The notes: a model not told the origin generated them from the sequence alone. DNA of 64,000 nt from Jacaranda mimosifolia (GCA_018894105.1 CM032125.1:29497032-29561031); one strand, 5' to 3'; shown: positions 46,713 to 58,870, counted from the first letter of the stretch. Numbers and translations: made by a program.

Positions 46713-49632
46713 ACCATAAGAAAACCAGAATAAGCTTAAAAAAGAACTGCAGTCATCCGCTTTATAGAACTATAAAACAATAAAACATTTGAGATAAAAG
46801 AGCGCCCAAATTACAGATAGGATTTTCCTTCTCTTACACAACAGAAAAGACCGAAAGACATATATATACTAACATTTGAATTACTGAAAAAACTAGAAAA
46901 CTTATTAACAGATTGCAATCTTGAAGACAAGATGAATGACTGGATGACCAAAGAACAAGAGAAAACTACAACACTTAGTCACGAAAAACTTTGTATGATG
47001 TCAGTGTGGGCAACAGATCATGCAATAGATCTTCCAACCTTGATTCAATGGATGGTTGTCCCCATGTATCTTCTGATAGATCTTCCAATCTTGATTCATT
47101 GGATGGTTTGAAGCCACTAATTTCCTCCAACATCTTCACTACCTCAGGCATTCTAGGTCTGACCTCAGGATCAGTGGCAACACAATCTACTGCTATTTGC
47201 AAAACCTGCAGCATCGCCTCTTCCACATTTTGGTACCTGAGAAGCTCTACATCAATCACTTCACCAGGAAGACGAATCCACTCAACTACTGAGATGACCT
47301 CGCCATCATCTGTGGTGAGCCGAGGTGCCTTTCCAGAGACAAGTTCAAGCAGCACAACTCCAAAGCTGTAGACATTAGAAGCTTGGGACACTTTCCTCGT
47401 GTCTGTGTCTTTGGGGGCACAGTAGCCTGAAATTCCAAGAGCTGACTGTCTGATAGGACCTGACAATTTTGCCAAACCAGCATCAGAAACAATGCCATAC
47501 TTTTTTCCATCAATGAAAATGTTTTGAGGATTTTATATTTCCATGCACAAGCTTCTGACCATCTTGTCTGTGGACATGAGCTATACCCCTTGCTGCCCCA
47601 ACTGCAATTTTTAGTCAGGTCTCCCAGCCTAAATGTATTTTACCACTGCCAGTTTTACCTGCAAAGTTGGAGAAAATCCATTTAATTATAACTGCTACTT
47701 GGTCTTAAGATACACTAAGCTGGGATAGAATAATAAGTTTGACTGCTCAGAATGTAAAAATACAAAAATAAAACTCAGTTCCACTCATTGACATAAACTG
47801 CAAAAACTAATTACTGAAATCTAGCATCGGCCAGGAAAAAGCCATTTCACCAATGGCTTTCAACATCAGTTGTTTATAAGGATAAGAAAAAGGTAATTTG
47901 CCAAAAGAGTTGACAAATTAAAGCTACAAGTTCAGTTGCAAGTGAATTGCAAGAATGAAAACATTGAAACAAGATTCCTTCATCATAAGATATTGATGAC
48001 AAACGAAATCAGAGGACTGCTGCCTTCAGTTCGTTAATGCATTGCCTACGAAGAGAAGTGCCTATGTAGGGTTGGATCTCATAAGTTCACATCGGATTTG
48101 TGACAAAAAATGAAATCTCATCCAAATGCATTCAAAAGGATTCATAAACTTTCAAATCTTTGGGTTATATCTTAACTAAATTCAAGTATCAAGTTCTTTT
48201 GTAACAAAGGACAGAGGAAAGTTCACATAAGCAATCTCAGGTCACTCAACAAAGAAATTATCCTTTACATGAAAAACAAGGCATGAGTCGTTTTTCTAGT
48301 TCTACGTACCATATAGCAAAGCAGATATGCTTTCTGATTGTAATAGTTATACACCAAGAGCTTTTCATCTGTTGAAAAGCAATATGCCCTTAATTCAGCA
48401 ACATTTTCATGTCTCATTCTTCCAAGGACTTCCATATGCTGCTGAAAGTCCTTAGATGTAACAGTTACATCCCTCAATCTCTTTACCGTGATAATTTCTC
48501 CATTGTCTAATCTTTCCATGTAAGAGGTCCCAAATGTTCCTTTTCCAAGCACCTTAGCAGAAGCCCTTAACATATCCTCAAGTTCAAATGTCGGATTAGC
48601 ATCCTCAACAAATACAAGTTTTGGTCCCGAGGAAAATGTGACTTTCTGGGTTCGCCCTACTAATCTCCTCTAACATCTTCACTACTTCAGACATTTTAGG
48701 TCTTTTCTTCGGTGAGTTTGCTACACATTTTATTCCTATTTGCAACATTTTAACCATATCTTCCCTTATGTCAGGGGCATTCAGTAGAACTGCATCAAAT
48801 ACCTTAGCAGCCCTCTCCTTGCTTTTACAGAACTAACCAACTTGATTAGGTCAACATCCTCTGGGCCACCAGGAACACATGCAGTGGACTTTCTAGTGAG
48901 AAGCTCGAGTAGCACAACCCCAAAGCTATAGACATCTGATGCTTGGGACATGTTTCGAGTATTCTTGACTTCTGGAGCATGGCACCATGAAGTTGGCATA
49001 AATGTTGTTTCTATCATATTCCCCAAGCCAAGATCTGATAGACAGCCATACAGTTGTGGATTTAGAAAAATATTTGAGGATTTTATGTTTCCATGGACAA
49101 GCTTTCCCTCATTTTGTCTGTGTATTTCAGCAATCCCCCTGGCTGCACCAATCGCAAGTTGTAGTCTGGTTTCCCAGAATACATGGTCCCGACTTTTACC
49201 ATTTTCTCCTGGAAAGATGAGAAGATGCGAAAGACCATTCACATTTCATATTTCACCAACTAGCCTGTGGCCATTATGTAGATTGAAGTAAGAAAATAAT
49301 GTATAAACAGGACATGCTTGAGAATTTGTGGGTGATGTACTCAACACTGGACCACTGATATGTTCGAATGTAGTATCGCCTGCACAAGACATAGGTCTAA
49401 TAGCACTAAAATCCAAAACAAATCTGTCTTGCCAGATGTATCTTTCAAAAGTGACCAGAAACTTCAATGGGTATGATTGGATAAGATTAATTTGATTATA
49501 TTTTGCAATAAAATGCTGAAGTGAGAGGCATACTTCATGAATACTTCAATAACTCACTTCATCAATCAATCCAATATCCAAGAGATGTTTATTCCTTGAC
49601 CCAGATGCATACTTCATAAATCACTCCCAATC
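46713..49632. repeat. Segmental duplicate of 59098-62070
   Basis: The sequence runs colinearly with 59098-62070, from CCATAAGAAAACCAGAATAA at the left to CTTCATGAATACTTCAATAA and CTTGACCCAGAT at the right. It covers the last two exons of the tandem-kinase gene, the intron between them and part of the upstream intron. The first exon is not included; F-box copy D begins 70 bases beyond. Confidence 0.85.
46975..49208 (-). pseudogene. Tandem-kinase pseudogene lacking first exon
   Basis: Corresponding exons are 49208-48310 (C-lobe 1 plus N-lobe 2) and 47658-46975 (C-lobe 2). C-lobe 1 reads KLVHGNIKSSNIFLNPQLYG and DLGLGN. A base lost at about 48830 (VKARRGL) shifts the frame, another frame break lies near 48640, and N-lobe 2 resumes as VLGKGTFGTSYMERLDNGE. 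The last exon has CGA changed to TGA (WET-stop-LKIAVG) and an extra T near 47521. The N-lobe 1 exon is absent. It is the decayed copy of the gene at 59389-62931. Confidence 0.9.
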
Positions 49633-49705
49633 TCAATCTCAATCTCAAACTCAATCTCCCCACCATCAAAGTACAATATATATATATATATATATATATA
49701 TTATC

Positions 49706-50846
49706 ATGACGAGACATCCCAAGAACAACAACAATATTATTAATAAAGTTTCAACAAATATTGAAACTCTTCCAAATGAATTGCTGTCTGATATTTTAGC
49801 CAGAGTAGCCACATCTTCCTTTACCGACCTGTTCAACGCTAAGTTGAGGTATTATATATATGTGTGTGTGCGAGAGGGCATTCAGAAAAAACATACATTT
49901 TTCCGTAAAACTTCTACTATGAATGTGAAATGGGGTTTTAGTAGTCAGACTGTCTTGTTTTTAATTACACAGACACAGACACAGACACACACACACACAC
50001 ACACACACGGACGCATATGATGTTATTGAGAGGCGTCGCAACATATATAATTTTATGCCATTGATCATCACTCGTTTTATTTATATGCATGTATTTCAAT
50101 CAATGTGCATGTAAAATGGAAGCATGTGCTATTGGGAATAATGATGTCTCTCTACTTCTTTTAATGTTCTTTTAGATGTTATCTTGTATGAAAGAAACTA
50201 ATTTTTTTTCTTTTTATTTTCTATTGCAGCTGCAAAACATTAAATGAAATTGCTGAGGATAGATACGTCTATCAACATGTATCTCTAGAGAAGTTTCCCG
50301 TTGTGCCTTGGCGGCCCCTCAATGAAAAGGAGAAGGATTTTTTGAAGAAGTGTGCAGAATGTGAAAAATACTGAAATGGTGTATATAAAAGCAGTGGTAA
50401 GTTTTTCTCATTTATATTCCTAAATTCTTACACACATATCTTAAGATTTTAATATTGCATCTTTCCGAATCACTTTTAATATGTATTGTGTTCAGTTATA
50501 GCAATATTCATAATATCTTTCTCTCTTTGTTTTTTTGTTTGGTTTAGGTGGACTAATTTTATGAATTAAATATCGTGTCAGTGTGTCAGAACTTGGAGAA
50601 AGCTTTGAAATTAGGCAACATGAAAGCCTGTATCTCTCTTGTATTGTCTTACTCTTGAGCGGTAACGATAAACAAAAACACAAAGGGATCAAATTGATAG
50701 GTCGAATAGTAAAATCCAAATCCATGAAGAGAGAAGTGATTTTGTATCGCAGAAATTTAAAAAGAATCTTGAGACAAATGTGGATAATTTGTCCGGTATT
50801 GGAACGACAACCGATATGTTGTATGACGGCACATAAGCATTGTTAG
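49706..50846 (+). pseudogene. F-box protein, At2g35280-like, pseudogene (copy D)
   Basis: Exon 1 is 49706-49848 and carries an intact F-box (IETLPNELLSDILARVATSS). Exon 2 is 50230-50396; an extra A after CECEK shifts the frame straight into TGA. Exon 3 starts at 50548 with VD then TAA, and a lost T near 50629 shifts the frame again before ISLVLSYS... (the other frame keeps LSCIVLLLSGND). D pairs with copy A (asparagine-run N-terminus, KNNNNIIN). It starts ~70 bases from the end of the duplicated kinase block. The F-box exon alone could still be read from the promoter side, but the protein would be short. Confidence 0.85.
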
Positions 50847-51229
50847 TTGAGTGGATGGCCACATGAAGAAGATTTAGAATGCGAAGCTTGCAACGTTGAT
50901 AGAGAACTTAAACATTTCTATGATTGATAGATATTAAAATATTTAATTAATCGTCAGTTCTATAAACCGTTAGTTATGCAAGCTCAAGGAAAATGTCCCA
51001 AGCCTTTTGATTATGTCCCATTTGTGGTTTGCCCAGTCATTCTATGTCAATTGTTTTAATACTTAATCTCTCTGAACTCAGTGCATAATCTTCATAATTT
51101 TCAATAGGGCCTAAAATCTTTTTACTCTCTTGTATATATGAAATAGGTGGTTTATCCCCCTGTGAAAAAAAGGAGTGAAATGCTCCCTTATATTTTTAAA
51201 ATTTGGATTACTGGCCCCTTTCCATCTAT

Positions 51230-52310
51230 TTTTCTTTTTCTTTTATTTAATCTAAATTAAATATCTTATGTATTTTATTAAATATATTATGTATTTATAA
51301 AATACATAAGATATTTATATAAATTAAATACTATCTAATATTTATAAAATTATATATCCATACATATATACAAAATTATATACATATAAAAAATTATATA
51401 AATACATATATGCATAATATACATATATATATGTATGTAAAATTATTTATAGCATATCTATATACATATAAATATATTTATTTTTCTTTTGTTTAATCTA
51501 AAATTAAATAATTTTATATTTATGAAATATACAACATATTTATATAAATTAAATACTATTTAATATTTATAAAATCATATATACATACATATATATAATT
51601 ATCAAAACTAAATAATTTCATATTTATAAAATATATAACATATTTACATAAATCAAATACTATATAATATTTATAAAAAATCATATACATGCGTATATAT
51701 AAAATCACATATATATAAAATTATATATATACATAAATGTATATAAAATTATTCGTAACATATTTATATACATTAAATACTATTTATTATTTAAAAAATT
51801 ATATATATATACAATTATTTATGACATATCTATATATATATATAATTTTTTTCCTTTTGTTTAATCTAAAATTAAATAATTTTATATTTATGAAGCATAT
51901 AACATATTTATATAAATGAAATATTATTTAATATTTATAAAATTATATATACACACACACACACACATATATAATTATCAAAACTAAATAATTTCATATT
52001 TATAAAATATATAACACATTTATATAAATCAAATTCTATATAATTATATAAAAAATTATATACATGCATATATATAAAATTATACATGTATATATAAAAT
52101 TATATAAATACACACATATATATATATATATAAAATTATCAAAACTAAATAATTTCATATTTATAAAATATATAACATATTTATATAAATCAAATTACTA
52201 TATAATAGTTATAAAAAATTATATACATGTACATATATAATGTCACATATGCATATAAAATTACATATATAATTATTTATAACATATATATATTGATACA
52301 TATATATACT
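51230..52310. repeat. A+T satellite-like repeats inside the MULE
   Basis: AAACTAAATAATTTCATATT followed by TATAAAATATATAACATATT recurs at roughly 51605, 51975 and 52141, with related versions around 51490 and 51865. The intervening sequence is TATACATATA-type low complexity. Confidence 0.7.
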
Positions 52311-52319
52311 ATATATACA

Positions 52320-52560
52320 TAACCCCACCACTCCCCACCCCCTACAACTGGCTGCCATGGCAACCTGAAGCCAAGTGTTTTTCCTTTTTTTTTCCTTTTT
52401 TTTTTATACATGATGGCCGAATTTGGATTGGCTCCTCCCCCGGCAACCTGCTGCCATGACTGACTGAAGCCAAAAAAAAATTTAAACACGACGGTCGCCA
52501 GCAGCCGCCAGTTAGATGTGGCTGGCTAGATCTAGTTGGCATGGGTGCCATGGCAGCCTC
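52320..52560. other. GC-rich island within A+T-rich MULE
   Basis: About 240 bases of mixed composition (CCTACAACTGGCTGCCATGG; CGGTCGCCAGCAGCCGCCAG) lie inside otherwise >85% A+T sequence. GGCTGCCATGGCAACCTGAA and CCTGCTGCCATGACTGACTG are diverged internal copies. Such an island can be a captured host fragment (Pack-MULE) but I recognise no protein in any frame. Confidence 0.45.
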
Positions 52561-52973
52561 TATATATACATATACATATATATATATTAGAATACTATAT
52601 TATATTTATAGTATATATTATATAATATTGAAAAATATATTATAATAAATATAATATGTTGTATATAAATGTATAAATAATTTTTTATATATTTTTTTAC
52701 AAATATTAAGTACTATTAAATTTGGACCGTTCATTTAAACAAAAAGATCCAATGGTTGATATGCTAGGGCATAATAGTTATTTTATTTATAAAAAATCAC
52801 AACCACTCGCATTTTTGGGCACATGCACTCTACTTATGGTCTCAGGGGGTCTTCACTCATTTTTAAAAACACAAGACAGTATTTCAACTTTTTTTTTTTT
52901 TTTTTCACAGGGGGGGTAAACCACCAAAATCGTTTATTTGATGAGGCTAAAAATACATTTTCCCTTTTCAATA

Positions 52974-55120
52974 ACTACCAGATGTAACGATTAATTTTAA
53001 TTATTTGATACTATGTTAAATCTTCATTTACTTTAAAAAAAAATAACGTTCCATTTTCAATTAATTTTTTTAAACTAAGAAAGCAAATTTCAAATTTAAA
53101 AATTCCATATAAATGATATGGGAAGGGGCGTTCAACTAAAATTAAGGTCATTTCGCTCAATTTTAAATTGAGGTAATTATAATTAATCTTTTTATTATGA
53201 AGTGAAACTTTTGTGAATTATTTGTCATTATGGTAACCCTTCATTTGCTTTATCATAAATCTTATCTTTCACTTATAATTAATCATAAATTACAGAAATA
53301 AAATTTTAATACAAATTCAATAAGAAATAATATAGAAAGGATTAAAGTCATTGACTCAATTTTAAAATGAATCTTGAGTTCTTTTCTTATTCAATAAAAT
53401 TCTTATTCATTATTTGATATTATGGTAAATCTTCATTTTTGCTTCATCATAAATCTTACCTTCCATTTCTAATTGAATTTTATAAATTAAGAAAAGATAA
53501 TTTCAAATTTCAAAATTTTAAAAATTCCACATAAATTAAAGGAATATCAAAATAATTTGATCCAATTCTAAAGTGTAGCAATTAATTTTATATTTTTTAT
53601 CATGAAGAAAATTTCTTATTAATTATTTAAATTCAGGATAAATCTTCATTTACTCCATCATAAATTTAAAATTTAAAAATTCCATAAGTAGTAAAATAGG
53701 ATAATGTATTTGACCATAATTGAAGTAATTTTGAATTAATTCTAAAATATAGTAATTTGAATTTTTTTTAGGAGAAAATTTCTTTTCATTATTTAACATT
53801 ATAGTAAATCTTATTCACTTCATCACAAATCCTAAGTTCCATTTCCAATGAAAATTTGTAACGGCAATAAAAGAATGAGGTGTTTAACTATTATTGAAGT
53901 AATTTTAACTCAATATCCTAAATTGTAGTCATTTGATTTTATTTTTTTTATTATGAAGAAAAAACTTTCATAGTTATTTAACATTATGGCAAATCCACAT
54001 TTGCTTCATCATAAATCTTAACTTCCATTTCAATTAACTTTATTAGATAAAGGAAAGATATATTTAATATTTAAAATTTAGAAATTCCATGAAAAATAAT
54101 ATAAGGAGCTTTTTTAAAATTTATTTATTTATGTTTTAATGGAGTAAATGTGAAAAAGTTATTACATCATTCAGAACCGATTAGATTTTCTTTCATACGC
54201 TCAAATTAGCTTTTGCCAAAATCAAATACATCAAAAAACAAAAAAGTTCATGAATGAAATGGATCAAGAAATCACTTGAATATAAAATCCACAAAATTCC
54301 TCATCATCATCACTACAACAACCAAAGAGAGAGAGGGGGGGGGGGGGGGAGCTATGTATATTAAGGGAAAATTATCTAAAAAGTGCATATCTGGAAAAAA
54401 ATGCAGTTACTAAACACAAATTGTTCTTCCACCACATACTTAAAAACAAAGGTTAGAAAAAAAATAATTACTTTATATATATTCTCCATTTTAGTAGTTA
54501 CTCTCTAATTCCTAGCCAACACAAAACATGATCCATCTCCAATGTTGATGTATTATTACTAAAATCCCACTTTTTAAAATACTCATGACATGAAATTTGG
54601 ATAAAATAGAGAATTCGCATGTTGAAAATATAATTTGGATTTTTAAAATCATTGAATCATATTATCCTTAAGGACTGAAATACAATTACATCTATCCAAT
54701 AATGAATCAATATGGTAACATAATAAATACTTCCATTTATTATTTTTTGAGAATTTATCAATATGAAATTCTTAATATCGTTGGATCTTATTATCCTTAA
54801 AGGTCCCAGATACGGTGACGTTTACCCGATAAGCCGCTATGATAATGTAATAAATAGCTCCGTTTATTGTATTTGAGAGGAATGTTACCAACCTAGGCAT
54901 TCGGTGGTGATCGCCCGACAATCCCGAACAACCCAAATGTTTCTGTTTCTTTTGAGATTAAAGTCGAATTCGAACCAACCTAGGGATTTGAGCCAAAAAG
55001 AAAATTTTCATATTCACATCAAACTTTATACTTTATCCGCATTGAGTCAAAAAGTTAAAAAAAATAAAAAAATAAAAATAAAGTCTGGAAAACGTAAAAT
55101 TGAAGAGCCCAACAATCATC
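52974..55120. other. Intergenic D-E block, duplicate of 6080-7927
   Basis: No gene. The sequence is colinear with the spacer between F-box copies A and B. An extra ~320 bases at about 54224-54545 (with a run of G at 54337) are present here but not there. The last ~100 bases before copy E parallel those before copy B. Confidence 0.7.
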
Positions 55121-56173
55121 ATGATTAGACATCCCAAGAACATCAATGTTTCAAGCATTGACACTATTCCGCGTGAATTGGTCTCTAAAATTTTAGCTAA
55201 AGTAGCTGCATCTTCATTCACCGACATGTTCAATGCTAAGTTGAGGTACGTTCATTTGAAAAACGTATTTATTTTAGTAAACTTCTGCTATAAATGTGGT
55301 TTTACTGCTGATTTATTTTCTTTAATTTTGTTTGTTTTGGGTTAGTTTCTTCCACTAGGAGGTTATCTTGTTCTTAGATTTCATGATGTGGTTGAGTTAC
55401 AGCATAATTAGTAGTAATTTTGTATTAAAAACTAATTTCTTTTTTTCTTTTTATTTTTTATCGCAGCTGCAAATTATTAAATGAAATTGGTGAGGATAGA
55501 TACGTCTACCAACATGTATCTCTAGAGAAGTTTCCTGTAGTGCCTTGGCGGCCTTTCAATGGAAAGCAAAAGGCTTTTCTGAATAAGTGCAGGGAATGTG
55601 AAAATCCAGAATTACTGTATAGGGAAGCAGCGGTGAGTTTGTCACATTATATCTCTAAACTCTTATATATATCATTTTAAAATATTCATATTGTCATCTT
55701 TCCAGATCACTTTTAATATGTGCTATGCAAAACTGTAGTTATAAAAAAAAATTCTCTTTCTTTATTTGTTTTAGTTGGATTATTTCAACAGATCAAATAT
55801 TGCGTCAACATGTCAGAAGTTAGAGAAAGCTTTGAAATTAGGCCACGCGGGGGCTTTGTATGTCACTTGCATCATCCTACTCTTGAGCGGTAACAATATA
55901 TTAAAACAAAAAGGGATCAAATTGATAAGTCGAATAGCAAAATCCAATTCCATGAAGAGAAAATTAATTTTGTGCTGCCAAAATTTGATCAACGTCTTGA
56001 ATCAAACTTGGGTGAAAAATTCAATATTGAGACATCGACCGATACATTGTAAGACACAACATAAGCATCATTGGGAGAGTGGGTGGCTTGATGAAGAAGA
56101 AGATTTAGAATGTGAAGCTTGTATTGCTGATAGAGAACTTAAATTTATTTGTGCTAAGTATCAAAATATTTAA
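55121..56173 (+). CDS. F-box protein, At2g35280-like, intact (copy E)
   Basis: Exons 55121-55245, 55467-55632 and 55775-56173 join in frame to 229 residues. The F-box is at about 15-45 (TIPRELVSKILAKVAASSFT), followed by CKLLNEIGEDRYVYQHVSLE, PWRPFNGKQKAFLNKCRECE and a TPR/Sel1-like helix pair (KALKLGHAGALYVTCIILLL). The C-terminus HWESGWLDEEEDLECEACI contains HxxH and CxxC-like pairs that could bind metal. Splice sites are GTACGT/CGCAG and GTGAGT/TTTTAG. Family members serve as substrate adaptors of SCF ubiquitin ligases. It is the only full-length copy among six in this window. A kinase scrap follows at 56254. The start fits homologous ATGs in A, B, D and F. Confidence 0.85.
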
Positions 56174-56253
56174 CTGATTAGTTAATATTGTATATTTTAG
56201 CTAGCTTTCCACATTGTAGCCTGGGTTTACATCAGACTATCAGTTATGCAAAG

Positions 56254-56295
56254 TCCAGGCTATTGTGCCCCTGAAGTGTTTACAAAAAGCAATGG
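56254..56295 (+). pseudogene. Kinase activation-loop scrap after F-box copy E
   Basis: CCAGGCTATTGTGCCCCTGA, then AGTGTTTACAAAAAGCAA, reads PGYCAPEVFTKSN, matching the kinase SGYCAPEVTDTRK of the tandem-kinase gene. It is only about 40 bases long, but it lies next to the point where the other copies retain the following kinase segment. Confidence 0.55.
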
Positions 56296-57059
56296 ATTGT
56301 AATCCAAACTTTTATATGCATTCAAATACAGAAGAATGATTAGAATCCAAAATTTTCACTATTTTGGAGGAAAGAAAATATAATGTTTAGTTTTATTCCT
56401 AAAAAAGTTTTCCTTTGAAGACTTCCATGTAACTTTTATTTTATCTTTTTTTAGGTCTTTTTAGGTGAAATGGACTGTTAAATAAGCCAACATTACGGGT
56501 TCTTGACTCAACGTGAGTATCCAAATTTCATCTCTCACTATGATTTATAATTTTTAATTTTCCAACTCTATTAAAAACAATCACAAGTAATATTGAAATT
56601 ACACTTGCTATGTGATTTTCTTTTTAGTGCAGCAGAAAGTTGGAGCTACAATTTCTTAATTATAACAAAACCATCTACTTTCAAACTCATACTTTGAGAA
56701 ATTTAGAAGATTATAAAAACAAAAATTAAAATAAGAAGCAAGTGTAACAGGTTGTGCTTCCCTTCAATTATTACTATTAATGATTTTGGTGTACTCAATG
56801 AGCATGTGAAAACTTTAATAGTATAAACTTAAAATAAAGTGTAATAATTGAAGAAGAAAAAAAAGGAAAAATTGGAGGGAGAAAGAAAACATTAAAGAAG
56901 ACTTATTTGCAAATTTCAATCTTGAAGACAAGAAGAATTTAAAAACGACCCCCCCCCCCCCCCAAAAAAAAAAAAAGAAGAGAAAACTAAAAGACTTAGT
57001 AACAATAACCAATCTAAAACACAAGAAGTCCCTATTGTAAAAACTGCTTAGCATTGTCT
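56296..57059. other. Intergenic, no gene seen
   Basis: A+T-rich spacer between convergent F-box copies E and F, with a ~15-base C run near 56948. Nothing coding was recognised. Confidence 0.5.
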
Positions 57060-57195
57060 CCTCCTCATTTTGGTACCTCAGAAGCTCTAAATCAAACAGT
57101 TCGTTGGCCTATTCATTGTTGTCAGGGACAATTACTTCAAGCACCACAACTCCAAGGCTGTGGACATGATCAGAAGGCTTGGGACACTTTCTTAG
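57060..57195 (-). pseudogene. Kinase C-lobe relic downstream of F-box copy F
   Basis: On the minus strand this reads KCPKPSDHVHSLGVVVLEVI, then after a stop NELFDLELLRYQNEEE. It matches the tandem kinase KVSQASDVYSFGVLLLELVS ... GEVIDVELLRYQNVEA, with the intervening segment shortened. It is the longest kinase remnant behind an F-box copy and lies in the same orientation as copy F. Confidence 0.75.
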
Positions 57196-57239
57196 AGTTT
57201 GCATGAGCAACGGTCTATGGAACTGATATCTGCCTATCA

Positions 57240-58152
57240 CAAATATATTTAAGTTCTCTATCAGCACTATAAGCTTCGCATTCTAGATTTTCTTCATGTT
57301 ATGTGCCGCCATACAACATATTGGTTGTTGTTTTAATATTGGACTGTTTATCCACATTTATCTCAAGATTTTATTCAAATTATTGCGACACAAAATCACT
57401 TCTCTCTTCTTGTATTTGGATTTTGTCATTCAACCTATCATTTTGATACCTTTGTGTTTTTGTTTATCGTTACTGCTCAAGAGTAAGACGATGCAAGTGT
57501 GATATAAGGGTTCCATGTTGCCTAATTTCAACACTTTCTCCAAATTCCAACATGCTGACACAATATTTAATCCATAAAAGTAATATTCCACCTTAACCTA
57601 ACAGAAAAAGAGAGAAATTTTTTATGAATATTCCTATAGCTTTGCCCAGTACATATTAAAAGTGATTTGGAAAGATAGCAATATTAAAATCTTAAAAAAT
57701 GTGTCTAAGAATTTAGGGATATAAATGCGAAAAACTTACCACTGCTTTCATATACATCACTTTTGAATTTTCACAGTCTACACACTTCTTCAGAAAAGCC
57801 TTCTCCTTTTCATTAAAAGGCCACCAAGGCGTTATGACAAACTTCTCTAAAGATGCATGTTGATAAACAAATCTATCCTCAACAACTTCATTTAATGTTT
57901 TACAACTGTGATAAAAAATAGAAAGACAAAAGAAATTAATTTCTAATACAAGATTACTACTAAAAGAATTCAAATAAGTAGAAATATCATATATATATAC
58001 ACACACCCCTCAACTTAGCGTTGAACAAGTCGGTAAAGGAAGATGCGGCTACTCTGGCTAAAAATATCATAGAGCAATTCATTTGGAAGAGATTCAATAT
58101 TGCCTGAAACTTTATTAATAATATTGTTGTTGTTCTTGGGATGTCTCGTCAT
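57240..58152 (-). pseudogene. F-box protein, At2g35280-like, pseudogene (copy F)
   Basis: Exon 1 (58152-58009) starts MTRHPKNNNNIINKVSGNIE. An extra T after LLYDIF breaks the F-box frame, and the donor has become GGGTGT. Exon 2 (57905-57740) is intact in frame (CKTLNEVVEDRFVYQHASLE). Exon 3 (from about 57593) reads VEYYFYGLNIVSACWNLEKV, then hits TGA after KMIG. It is of the A/D subtype but lies on the opposite strand, so an inversion accompanied its duplication. Confidence 0.85.
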
Positions 58153-58189
58153 GATAATATGCTAGAATAATTTTGATGGAAACAACAAA

Positions 58190-58870
58190 TTGACTGTGAT
58201 TTTGAGATGTGATGACGCTATCCTTAAGGCGATTTTTGCCTCAACTCTGAAAAAGTTTGGCAACAGACCTAATAAGGTAATTCATTCCAGGATACAACAA
58301 AACCATCAAACTCTGCAAGTGGCAATTTTGAAGAATTTCTTTAGAACTTCTTATATGATTTGTAATAATATATTTATAAAGAACATGGATTGCAAAATTA
58401 TTTTTCTAGCTTGTTTTTCTTGGTGTATCAAATTCGCAGAGAGCCTTGTATATTTATAATTAATGAAACAATGCATTCATTAATTATGAATTGATACACT
58501 ATTTAAGTTAGCAATATGTTTGTTTAACTTAATCATCTTATACAACTTTATATGAAAAATTAAATGTTTTCATAGAAACTATAAAAATAATAATTTTATA
58601 ATAAAATAATATGTAAATAAAAATAAAACAAGTAACTTGTAGAATTTATTTATTTATACGCACGTGCAAACGAGCAAATTACTTTTATATATAAATAATA
58701 TATATTAACTTCCACACTTTGTTCAATCTTTTAATCATGTATTATATCCTACAAGTATTTTATATACAATAAAACTTTCTCTAGTTTTTTATGCGGAACA
58801 AACTCCCATATAATGCTTTTTCAATACACAAACTAACATCTTCCAAACAACTTCTTTGGACTTTGATTTT
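58190..58870 (-). repeat. LTR-like dispersed repeat, inverse of the 27/30/33-kb copies
   Basis: Reverse-complemented, 58860-58620 begins TTGGAAGATGTTAG...TATTGAAAAAGCATTATATGGG and runs through TATATAAAATACTTGTAGGA. It matches 27110-27340, 29860-30090 and 32680-32920. Beyond that it extends for about 430 bases (CTTGCAGAGTTTGATGGTTT) in a way that suggests a Copia-type LTR. Ends were not defined. Confidence 0.55.

Larger units (their letters stand above)
51107..52964. mobile_element. MULE-like element, 1858 bp, with GC-rich island
   Basis: The target TTTTCAATA is duplicated exactly at 51098-51106 and 52965-52973 (9 bp, the MULE length). The homologous A-B spacer near 6058-6085 shows the uninterrupted arrangement. 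The subterminal inverted repeats read GGTGGTTTATCCCCCTGTGA against GGTGGTTTACCCCCCCTGTG. The interior has repeated ATATATAA-type units (for example AAAACTAAATAATTTCATAT near 51605, 51975 and 52141) and a sharply different GC-rich segment at 52320-52560. No transposase. Confidence 0.85.

Noticed and set aside
48265..48573. Independent small kinase gene at 48.3-48.6 kb
   Set aside because: It is only the N-lobe 2 part of the broken tandem-kinase copy, isolated by frameshifts.
52277..52551. Minus-strand frames across the GC-rich island in the MULE
   Set aside because: They have no recognisable domain and include poly-Lys from A runs. Kept only as a possible captured fragment.
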